Positions 1-4,163 of a stretch of DNA of 6,435 nt are shown one piece after another. Source of the stretch: Candidatus Uhrbacteria bacterium. Lineage in GTDB: Bacteria > Patescibacteriota > Patescibacteriia > UBA9934 > GWF2-40-263. How positions within the stretch are numbered: position 1 is the stretch's first letter; each line of letters begins with the position of its first letter. Where the stretch lies: the NCBI GenBank assembly GCA_023246275.1, contig JAHFIS010000011.1:1-6435 (forward strand). The letters are read 5' to 3'. The notes beneath the pieces are model-generated. The model was not told where the DNA came from. It did not search any database and worked only from the letters and a program-made list of their open reading frames with translations. The translations under genes and the position numbers were made by a program.

Positions 1-414
1 GAGCCGTCGACCATCCGGGCGATGCACGGAATTCTCTGGTCGCGCCCTGACGAGACGGTGAGCGAGGATGACACGGCCGCCGTGTGCCGCGCCCGCACGC
101 ATCTTTGGCTCAAGTCTCTCGTGGAGGTCCGTGACCTCGTCGACGATCCGACGCCCGTCGAGCTCGGCCACGATTTGTTCCCGGATTCGGCAATGGTCGA
201 CGACGAGATCTGCAAGGCCGCGCGCTCCATGATCGAGATGCTGTACCAGACGCTGAGCGTCGACCGCATCCGTACGCTCTACGCCGCGTTCGTCGAAGCG
301 CTCCGCGCCAAAGCGGCGGACGCCACCGAGCGCGTCCAGATCTCGGACACGACGGTCCTCTCCATCGACCACGGACGGTTCACCCTCGAGCGCGTCGAGC
401 ACGCGACGACCTGA
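1..414 (+). CDS. Hypothetical protein, 5' end probably outside the window
   Basis: I do not recognise this protein. The frame is open from the first base of the window (137 codons) to the TGA at 412-414. The first ATG is at 22, but neither it nor the GTG at 58 has a purine-rich Shine-Dalgarno upstream, so the gene probably starts left of the window. The visible part looks soluble and largely helical. It is rich in Asp, Glu, Ala and Arg, and has no hydrophobic segment long enough for a membrane span. A helical stretch runs over about residues 67-107 counted from the window edge (DEICKAARSMIEMLYQ, then RTLYAAFVEALRAKAAD). GC-rich third codon positions and a terminator overlapping the stop support a real gene. 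No catalytic motif was seen. Confidence 0.7.
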   Translation, partial: EPSTIRAMHGILWSRPDETVSEDDTAAVCRARTHLWLKSLVEVRDLVDDPTPVELGHDLFPDSAMVDDEICKAARSMIEMLYQTLSVDRIRTLYAAFVEALRAKAADATERVQISDTTVLSIDHGRFTLERVEHATT

Positions 415-434
415 CGGCTTCCGCCGTCTTTTTT
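413..434 (+). terminator. Intrinsic terminator overlapping the stop codon
   Basis: A perfect 6-bp stem (GACGGC at 413-418, GCCGTC at 423-428) with a TTCC loop is followed directly by six T (429-434). The first two bases of the stem are the last two of the TGA stop codon of the upstream gene, so the gene ends inside its own terminator. Confidence 0.9.
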
Positions 435-460
435 CAATGTTGCGCGCGAAGGTTGGTGGA

Positions 461-489
461 TTGACGAGTCTTCTAAGAAATGGTTTAGT
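461..489 (+). promoter_or_regulatory. Predicted sigma-70-type promoter for the 514-870 gene
   Basis: The -35 box is TTGACG (461-466, 5 of 6 consensus). A 17-bp spacer leads to TTTAGT (484-489, 4 of 6), with an extended -10 TGG directly before it (481-483). It sits just after the upstream terminator. The predicted transcript start near 496 leaves a leader of about 18 nt, with Shine-Dalgarno AAGGAG at 502-507. Confidence 0.7.
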
Positions 490-513
490 ACAGGCGTTCT
501 GAAGGAGAACGTC

Positions 514-870
514 ATGGCACTCGAAATCAAGGGCGCGCCCGCGTCCGGCTGGTACCTTTCCGTCGGGCCGGATGCAGCTGACAGATCATTGTATCTGTGG
601 ACCGGCATGGCGCAGCTGCACGGGAAGCACCTCAAGGGCTACGTCGTCGAGGTGCTTCTTCGGGGCAAGGAATTCCGTTTCCGTGCGGAATGGCGGTCGG
701 AGGGAATGGTTCGCGGGCTCGCTCGCGTTTCGATCCCCTACGAGCGCGTCGAGACGCTCCCGGACGTCTGGCTTGAGGATATCTGCGAGGCAGCGAAGCG
801 CTGTGAGGCGGAAGTCGAGAAGTACCGCGCGCTCATCGAGCGCCTGGAACAAGAGAACCAAGCGCGCTGA
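514..870 (+). CDS. Small hypothetical protein with helical C-terminus
   Basis: I do not recognise this 118-aa protein. The ATG at 514 is well supported: AAGGAG at 502-507 with 6-nt spacing, behind a good promoter. Residues 1-80 look like a compact beta-rich domain (GWYLSVGPD, then YVVEVLLRGKEFRFRAEW at 43-60, with alternating hydrophobic and charged residues). Residues about 86-118 form a charged amphipathic helix (EAEVEKYRALIERLEQE) that may be a short coiled coil for dimerisation. No signal peptide or membrane segment is seen. It forms a single-gene transcription unit with its own promoter and a terminator overlapping the stop codon. This is typical of accessory cargo rather than operon members. 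Function unknown. Confidence 0.85.
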   Translation: MALEIKGAPASGWYLSVGPDAADRSLYLWTGMAQLHGKHLKGYVVEVLLRGKEFRFRAEWRSEGMVRGLARVSIPYERVETLPDVWLEDICEAAKRCEAEVEKYRALIERLEQENQAR

Positions 871-890
871 CGGCATTCGCCGTCTTTTTT
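869..890 (+). terminator. Intrinsic terminator overlapping the stop codon
   Basis: A perfect 6-bp stem (GACGGC at 869-874, GCCGTC at 879-884) with an ATTC loop is followed by six T (885-890). The stop codon TGA (868-870) runs into the stem. It is nearly identical to the terminator at 413-434, including its position on the stop codon. Confidence 0.92.
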
Positions 891-944
891 CTTTTGCCCT
901 CCGACAAAAGGGTTGCTGGTAGCTGACTCGAGGTTCGTTGCGAT

Positions 945-972
945 AAAAAAGACGCGCCGGCCATGGCGCGTC
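945..972 (-). terminator. Strong minus-strand terminator after an orphan frame
   Basis: A perfect 8-bp stem (GACGCGCC at 951-958, GGCGCGTC at 965-972) encloses a 6-nt loop. On the minus strand it is followed by six T (plus-strand A at 945-950). It lies 7 nt past the TAG at 980-982 that ends the minus-strand frame 980-1114. On the plus strand only TTT follows, so it is mainly a minus-strand terminator. No intact minus-strand gene feeds it, which suggests a gene was lost here. Confidence 0.8.
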
Positions 973-979
973 TTTGTCT

Positions 980-1114
980 CTATCGGACGCCCTCGTTAGA
1001 AATCCCGTACGCGGCCGCGATCTCGTTCGCTTCCTGCTCCATTCCTTCGTCGCGATAGCTTTGGATGACTCCGCGAATTCGCCTGTCATATCGCGGAAAG
1101 GCGGGGGCCGGGGG
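980..1114 (-). pseudogene. Probable 3' remnant of a lost gene (HTH-like end)
   Basis: The minus-strand frame is open for 44 codons between an in-frame TGA (1115-1117) and TAG (980-982), and it ends 7 nt before a strong terminator. Its last part reads IQSYRDEG, then EIAAAYGISNEGVR. The latter resembles a helix-turn-helix fragment of the form eIA..yGIS...V. The only in-frame ATG is at 1042, which would leave just 20 residues. The GAAGGA upstream of it is too close to be a proper ribosome binding site. The frame runs upstream into the repeat-like hairpin at 1107-1139. I infer the tail of a gene whose 5' part was replaced or deleted. It could instead be a very short real gene or a chance frame. 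Confidence 0.4.
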
Positions 1115-1139
1115 TCAGGTCTTGAATTGGACTCCCGGC
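1107..1139. repeat. Hairpin resembling a REP/RAYT-associated element
   Basis: GCCGGGGG (1107-1114) pairs with CTCCCGGC (1132-1139): six Watson-Crick pairs, one G-T wobble and a closing G-C pair, around a 17-nt loop. The core GGGGTCAGGTCTTGAATTGG (1111-1130) resembles a sequence I remember from the flanks of REP-associated tyrosine (Y1) transposase genes in many bacteria. No transposase is in the window, so this would be a solitary copy. The hairpin is seen directly; the family assignment is from memory. Confidence 0.45.
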
Positions 1140-1162
1140 TTGGTCCGCCCCGCCGGTTTCCC

Positions 1163-1187
1163 AAAAGAAAAACCGCCGGGGTGGCGG
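1163..1187 (-). terminator. Intrinsic terminator of the predicted lipoprotein gene
   Basis: Read on the minus strand, CCGCC (1187-1183), loop ACCCC and GGCGG (1177-1173) are followed by TTTTTCTTTT (1172-1163). It begins 9 nt after the stop codon of the minus-strand gene ending at 1197. The stem is only 5 bp, but it is all G-C and the T tract is long. Confidence 0.78.
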
Positions 1188-1196
1188 AGGTGGCGT

Positions 1197-1796
1197 TCAG
1201 AATTCGACGCCGAGGGACGTGGACCAGCCGTTCGGGCCGAGATCCTGGAACTTGGTGGTGAGGTCGTCGGCGCCCTCCTGGTGCCAGGTTTGGACGGTGT
1301 CGAAGCCGACGTACAGGTACTCGTTGTCGGGGGTGTCGAGTCCCGCGTGATCGAAGATGAGCGTGTACGCGTCTCCATCGCCGGCACAAAACTCCGCGTC
1401 CGCGTCGATCTCGACATCGCCGTCCTCATCGAGGTCGACACCGCGGACATCGCCGTCGGGATACTCGATGGTCAGCACGTCCTCGAGGTTCCAGCTCGGC
1501 GTCGCGGAGACGGCGAGACGAACCGTGTCCATTCCGACGCCGCCTTCTGGAGCGGCGGACACGATCAGGTCGAAGGTGTCGTACTCGTCCAGGGAATACG
1601 AGACGGACGCGCCCATCTCGTAGTACGGCCGCGTGCCAAGGCAGATCTCGTCGCGGGACTCAGCGTCCTCGAGCGTGAACGCGCAGTCGTTCTCGTCGAA
1701 CGGGGAAGACGTGAGCGGATCGAGCGTGGAACATGCAATTGCGAGCAGCAGAATCATGGCTCTCCTTGGGCGCGGCGACATGCCGTGCCGTGTCAT
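1197..1796 (-). CDS. Predicted acidic secreted lipoprotein, function unknown
   Basis: From the ATG at 1796 this is 199 aa. The N-terminus reads like a lipoprotein signal: Arg-rich PRPRR (9-12), short hydrophobic stretch AMILLLAIA, then Cys22 as the lipidation site. The rest is very acidic, with one Lys and four Arg after the signal, and has alternating hydrophobic stretches that suggest beta strands. D121-D133 follows a DxDxDG pattern like an EF-hand-type calcium loop, though residue 12 of the loop is Ala. Three further Cys lie at 38, 52 and 137. The start is uncertain. The ATG at 1856 is upstream of the predicted promoter and can be excluded. 1796 would be almost leaderless, and 1781 keeps the Arg-rich signal. 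1757 has a good AAGGAG (1767-1762) but would leave only 8 residues before the Cys. No family recognised; it is probably anchored at the cell surface. Confidence 0.78.
   Translation of the reverse strand: MTRHGMSPRPRRAMILLLAIACSTLDPLTSSPFDENDCAFTLEDAESRDEICLGTRPYYEMGASVSYSLDEYDTFDLIVSAAPEGGVGMDTVRLAVSATPSWNLEDVLTIEYPDGDVRGVDLDEDGDVEIDADAEFCAGDGDAYTLIFDHAGLDTPDNEYLYVGFDTVQTWHQEGADDLTTKFQDLGPNGWSTSLGVEF
1762..1767 (-). promoter_or_regulatory. Shine-Dalgarno AAGGAG supporting an alternative start at 1757
   Basis: On the minus strand AAGGAG lies 4 nt before the ATG at 1757-1755. It is the only good ribosome binding site among the in-frame candidates. It argues for a shorter protein, against the signal-peptide evidence for 1781 or 1796. 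Confidence 0.45.
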
Positions 1797-1808
1797 GGTG
1801 ACAGGGAG

Positions 1809-1837
1809 AAGGTACTTGAAAAACGGGCTTCTGTCAA
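1809..1837 (-). promoter_or_regulatory. Predicted promoter of the lipoprotein gene
   Basis: On the minus strand a perfect -35 TTGACA (1837-1832), a 17-bp spacer and a weak -10 TACCTT (1814-1809, 3 of 6). The predicted transcript start is near 1802. This rules out the in-frame ATG at 1856 as start. It is divergent from the plus-strand promoter at 1881-1909, with 43 bp between the two -35 boxes. Confidence 0.55.
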
Positions 1838-1880
1838 GAAATAGCGTCGATCCCATGGTCGCGGTTTCGACTATCGTTCA

Positions 1881-1909
1881 TTGACAAACCCGCCAAATCG
1901 TGATAGCCT
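1881..1909 (+). promoter_or_regulatory. Predicted promoter of the first leader-peptide unit
   Basis: A perfect -35 TTGACA (1881-1886), a 17-bp spacer and a weak -10 TAGCCT (1904-1909), helped by an extended -10 TGA (1901-1903). The predicted start near 1916 leaves about 20 nt before the leader ORF at 1937. Confidence 0.6.
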
Positions 1910-1936
1910 CGGCGAACGATTCCACACGGAGGCGCA

Positions 1937-1981
1937 ATGCCAATCGTCAATCCGGCCTTCCTGAGCATCATGCTCTGGTAG
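1937..1981 (+). CDS. 14-codon leader ORF upstream of the 165-aa gene
   Basis: ATG at 1937, preceded by GGAGG (1928-1932) with 4-nt spacing, encodes MPIVNPAFLSIMLW and stops at TAG (1979-1981). The stop lies 12 nt before the ATG of the next gene. That gap holds the second Shine-Dalgarno AAGGAG (1985-1990), so a ribosome finishing the leader would cover the next start region. The peptide is hydrophobic with Trp as last residue. The same design recurs at 2572-2610 before the other small gene, so a chance ORF is less likely. Possible roles, all inferred: translational coupling, attenuation by ribosome stalling, or a short bioactive peptide. No known leader peptide was recognised. Confidence 0.55.
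   Translation: MPIVNPAFLSIMLW
1960..1978 (+). promoter_or_regulatory. Palindrome at the end of the first leader ORF
   Basis: GAGCA (1963-1967) and TGCTC (1971-1975) form a perfect stem around TCA. After a T-T mismatch it extends by two pairs (CC at 1960-1961 with GG at 1977-1978). It covers the last codons of the leader and ends just before its TAG. There is no T tract, so it is not a terminator. It could be an RNA hairpin opened or closed by leader translation, or a DNA operator half-site pair. Confidence 0.4.
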
Positions 1982-1993
1982 CGCAAGGAGCGA

Positions 1994-2491
1994 ATGTCAA
2001 AGCACAGCAAGAACAAGCATCTCAGCGTTCGAACCATGAGTCTTCGCGAGCGGAGGAATCCGCACGTGGATGACGAGTGGCCGGACGAGGATGAGATCGA
2101 GGAAATGCTCAGACGCGCGATCCTTCGATCGTGCGGCGGCACGGAGAAATTTGTCCGAGTGATCCACGACCCGTGGACGCATTGGCTCGATGTCCCGCAC
2201 CGCGCGCTGATGGTATACGATACCGTCGCGGGCGAGCTCTGGATGCTTCGCGGATTGTCTGAGGCGGAGCGAACGCGGCAGGTGCACGCCTCCGCGCAGA
2301 CCATCTGGGAGGCCGTGACCCATTACGGCGACCCGCGCAAGAACCACGAGCTCGATGACGCCGACGTCTTCGATTATCCCGAGTACGACAGCTTCTGCTG
2401 CGACGATCGGGAGAAGTTTCTGAGAGACACAGAACAGAGGCGTCGCTGGTACGCGCACTGTCTCGAGCGCGCCCGCTTCGAAGGCCGCTGA
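1994..2491 (+). CDS. Hypothetical 165-aa protein of the first leader unit
   Basis: I do not recognise this protein. The ATG at 1994 has AAGGAG at 1985-1990 (3-nt spacing) and follows a 14-codon leader ORF. The N-terminus is basic and polar (MSKHSKNKHLSVR), followed by a highly acidic stretch (DDEWPDEDEIEEM, 26-38). A Trp/His-rich core (IHDPWTHWLDVPHRALMVYD, 57-76) and helical segments at about 88-108 and 138-163 follow. An Asp-rich patch (DDADVFDYPEYD) and paired Cys (135-136) lie between the helices. No signal peptide or membrane segment is seen, so it is probably cytoplasmic. Its first residues MSKHSK match MSKNSK of the 2627-2962 protein, but the rest is not clearly alike. The unit has its own promoter and terminator. 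Confidence 0.85.
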   Translation: MSKHSKNKHLSVRTMSLRERRNPHVDDEWPDEDEIEEMLRRAILRSCGGTEKFVRVIHDPWTHWLDVPHRALMVYDTVAGELWMLRGLSEAERTRQVHASAQTIWEAVTHYGDPRKNHELDDADVFDYPEYDSFCCDDREKFLRDTEQRRRWYAHCLERARFEGR

Positions 2492-2498
2492 TACCCTT

Positions 2499-2525
2499 GG
2501 GGAGCGCCCGCCGGCTCCCCCTTTT
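2499..2525 (+). terminator. Intrinsic terminator after the 165-aa gene
   Basis: A perfect 7-bp GC-rich stem (GGGGAGC at 2499-2505, GCTCCCC at 2514-2520) with an 8-nt loop is followed by CTTTT. It starts 8 nt after the TGA stop (2489-2491). The T tract is short, so some read-through into the next unit is possible. Confidence 0.78.
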
Positions 2526-2533
2526 ATCCCGCC

Positions 2534-2554
2534 GCTCGACGATCCAGGTCGAGC
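2534..2554 (+). promoter_or_regulatory. Perfect inverted repeat upstream of the second leader ORF
   Basis: GCTCGAC (2534-2540) and GTCGAGC (2548-2554) are perfect 7-bp arms around GATCCAG. It lies between the preceding terminator and the GGAGG of the second leader (2563-2567), where a promoter or operator would be expected. No convincing -35/-10 pair was seen here. It could be a protein-binding operator or a 5'-UTR hairpin next to the ribosome binding site. Confidence 0.45.
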
Positions 2555-2571
2555 CGCGCGATGGAGGTTTC

Positions 2572-2610
2572 ATGGTTGATCACAAGCACGTCGAACTCAA
2601 ACCGCCTTAG
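2572..2610 (+). CDS. 12-codon leader ORF ending Pro-Pro-stop
   Basis: ATG at 2572, preceded by GGAGG (2563-2567) with 4-nt spacing exactly as in the first leader, encodes MVDHKHVELKPP and stops at TAG (2608-2610). The stop is 16 nt before the GTG of the next gene. That gap holds its GGAG (2618-2621). The peptide differs from MPIVNPAFLSIMLW, but the layout is the same. Pro-Pro directly before a stop codon is known to slow peptide release (TnaC also ends in Pro-stop), so stalling here is a reasonable guess. The frame differs from that of the downstream gene. Confidence 0.5.
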   Translation: MVDHKHVELKPP

Positions 2611-2626
2611 GGCGAACGGAGCGAAC

Positions 2627-2962
2627 GTGTCAAAGAATAGCAAGCAAGGACGGAAGAGCATCCGCCATACGGATCGAGGCGAACTCGCGCCTGCCATGTG
2701 GAGGCGCACGCCGGCCTTCCTGTGGATGACGGAGGAACGGTGGTGGGACCAGAAGGAGGAGGCGAAGAGCGCATACAAGTGGATCTACTACATGGTTTTT
2801 CCTCTCCTTGAGCGAGCGGGCTACTGGAGTCACAACCCGGGCATTCTTGGCGAGTTTTCCCTTGAAGATTTTCTTGAGGAGACAAGCCATGACCCGGAGT
2901 TCTGGGACGAGGAGGCCCGCGTGATCTGGAGGGAACTTACCTATCTGGAGTGGCTGACCTAG
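2627..2962 (+). CDS. Trp-rich hypothetical 111-aa protein with GTG start
   Basis: I do not recognise this protein. I place the start at GTG 2627, not at the in-frame ATG 2561. GGAG (2618-2621) lies 5 nt before the GTG, while the ATG has no Shine-Dalgarno. The sequence around the GTG also matches the start of the 1994 gene (GGAGCGA, then RTG TCA AAG and AGC AAG). The protein begins MSKNSKQGRKS (basic). It has nine Trp in 111 residues, including a WW at 39-40, and an aromatic segment AYKWIYYMVFPLLERAGYW (49-67) too polar and short for a safe membrane call. The C-terminus is acidic (SLEDFLEETSHDPEFWDEE). It shares the leader-plus-gene layout of the upstream unit and ends before its own terminator. 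Confidence 0.78.
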   Translation: MSKNSKQGRKSIRHTDRGELAPAMWRRTPAFLWMTEERWWDQKEEAKSAYKWIYYMVFPLLERAGYWSHNPGILGEFSLEDFLEETSHDPEFWDEEARVIWRELTYLEWLT

Positions 2963-2983
2963 GTTGCCTCTCAATCGTCTTCG

Positions 2984-3012
2984 CGGTTCGTCTCACGACG
3001 GACCGTGTTTTT
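2984..3012 (+). terminator. Intrinsic terminator after the Trp-rich gene
   Basis: A 9-bp stem with one G-T wobble (CGGTTCGTC at 2984-2992, GACGGACCG at 2997-3005) and a TCAC loop is followed by TG and five T (3008-3012). It lies 21 nt past the TAG at 2960-2962. The opposite orientation has no T tract, so it does not serve dprA. Confidence 0.8.
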
Positions 3013-3043
3013 ATATGGAAGTCATTTTAATAACCACCCCTTA

Positions 3044-3064
3044 CCCCTCCTTGAAAAGGAGGGG
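3044..3064. repeat. Palindromic intergenic repeat CCCCTCCTT/AAGGAGGGG
   Basis: Perfect 9-bp arms CCCCTCCTT (3044-3052) and AAGGAGGGG (3056-3064) enclose a 3-nt GAA loop. It sits between the convergent ends of the Trp-rich gene and dprA, flanked by further TTACCCC and CCACCCC copies (3034-3047 and 3078-3084). Neither strand has a T tract after the stem, so it is not a normal intrinsic terminator, though it may stop or stabilise the dprA operon transcript. From memory, similar CCCCTCCTT palindromes occur as dispersed intergenic repeats in several bacterial groups. Confidence 0.6.
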
Positions 3065-3077
3065 AGACGATAGGAAA

Positions 3078-4157
3078 TTACCCCCTCACATAATACAACC
3101 CGCCCAGATGTCGTGCCGAACCCTTCAGCTCCATCAGCGTCAGCGTCGACGTGATCGCCTTCGGCTCCATCCCGGTCGCGGCGGTGAGCTCGTCGACGTG
3201 CAACGGCTCCCTCGTCAGCGCGTCGTAAACCGTCTTTTCCTCCGCGCTGCCCGGAACGTAATCTGGCTTTGTCTCGCGGACGACGAGGCCCAACCGCGAC
3301 AGCACGTCTTCCGGCGTCGTGACGGGGAAGGAGCCCGTCTTGATCAGGTTGTTTGGTCCCTCCGAGAGCGGCGAGTAAATCGAACCCGGGACCGCGAATA
3401 CGTCGCGGCCGATCTCGATCGCGCCGCGGGCCGTGATGAGGGATCCGGATTTGATGAGCGCTTCCGTCACGAGCGTGCCGCGGGTCATGCCGGCGATGAT
3501 GCGGTTGCGGAACGGGAAGTTCTGCGGCATGGGGTGGGTGCCGACGGGGAACTCGGAGATGACCGCGCCGCCGCCCGCGACGATTCTCGACGCGAGGGCG
3601 CGGTGCTGGGACGGATAAACGTTCTCGTCGTCGAGCCCGCCGCCGAGGATCGCCACCGTCGTCCCGCCGACCTCGAGCGTCGCCTCGTGCGCCGCGGCGT
3701 CGATGCCGTACGCGAGGCCGCTGACGATGACGACGCCGCTCTTTGCGATGGGGCCGACGAACTCCTGGGTGACCTGGAGGCCGTACTGCGACGGCTTGCG
3801 CGTGCCGACGACGGCAAGGTGGACGCGCTTTGGGTCGGGGAGAACGCCGCGGACGAACAGGACGGGCGGTGGATCGAAGATCGTTTTCAAGTCTGGCGGG
3901 TAGGCGTCGTCCTGCACGGTCACGGCCGTCACGCCGTGCCGAACGAGTCGCGCCGCTTCCTCGTCGGGATTGATCGACGCGCGCTCGAAGACGAACTGGT
4001 CGGCGATGTGCGGCTCGATCCCGGCCGCGATCAATTCGATACGCGAAGACGAAAACGCCGCCTCCATCGAGTGGAAGGCGGCGGCCAATTTTTGGATGCG
4101 GACCGGCCCGAACTTTGGAAAGCGGACGAGGGAGATCCAGAATTTCGTGTCGTCCAT
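3078..4157 (-). CDS. dprA: DNA-processing protein DprA (Smf)
   Basis: 359 aa, normal family length. DprA binds incoming single-stranded DNA and loads RecA onto it during natural transformation; in non-competent bacteria its role is less clear. Residues 1-80 are the N-terminal helical region. The Rossmann-like DNA-binding core runs from about 83 to 290, with DDAYPPDLKTI (83-93), VVGTRKPS (116-123), SGLAYGID (146-153), GGGLD...YP (172-182), FPFRNRIIAGM (214-224), SGSLITAR (237-244) and GRDVFAVPG (250-258). A winged-helix domain follows at about 305-357 (VYDALTREPLHVDELTAATGM). All signature residues I know are present. The ATG lies 6 nt after the pth stop and its Shine-Dalgarno (AGGA) overlaps that stop codon, so translation is probably coupled. 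It is the last gene of the operon. Confidence 0.97.
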   Translation of the reverse strand: MDDTKFWISLVRFPKFGPVRIQKLAAAFHSMEAAFSSSRIELIAAGIEPHIADQFVFERASINPDEEAARLVRHGVTAVTVQDDAYPPDLKTIFDPPPVLFVRGVLPDPKRVHLAVVGTRKPSQYGLQVTQEFVGPIAKSGVVIVSGLAYGIDAAAHEATLEVGGTTVAILGGGLDDENVYPSQHRALASRIVAGGGAVISEFPVGTHPMPQNFPFRNRIIAGMTRGTLVTEALIKSGSLITARGAIEIGRDVFAVPGSIYSPLSEGPNNLIKTGSFPVTTPEDVLSRLGLVVRETKPDYVPGSAEEKTVYDALTREPLHVDELTAATGMEPKAITSTLTLMELKGSARHLGGLYYVRG

Positions 4158-4163
4158 ATCGTC

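Noticed and set aside
891..910. CTTTTG/CAAAAG inverted repeat after the 514-870 gene
   Set aside because: Only 6 AT-rich pairs around an 8-nt loop, easily expected by chance beside a T-rich terminator tail.
586..1389. 267-codon minus-strand open frame
   Set aside because: It runs antisense through the well-supported 514-870 gene, through two terminators, and into the lipoprotein gene in another frame. The Arg-rich composition is typical of a shadow frame.
1065..1844. 259-codon plus-strand open frame opposite the lipoprotein gene
   Set aside because: The minus strand here has promoter, signal peptide and terminator in the right order. The plus frame has no Shine-Dalgarno and crosses the minus-strand terminator.
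1797..1856. 20-codon N-terminal extension of the lipoprotein gene from ATG 1856
   Set aside because: The predicted promoter (-35 at 1837-1832, -10 at 1814-1809) lies inside it, and the lipoprotein signal fits the downstream starts.
2561..2626. 22-codon N-terminal extension of the Trp-rich protein from ATG 2561
   Set aside because: No Shine-Dalgarno precedes this ATG. The GTG at 2627 has one, and its surroundings match the start of the 1994-2491 gene. The extension overlaps the leader ORF in another frame.
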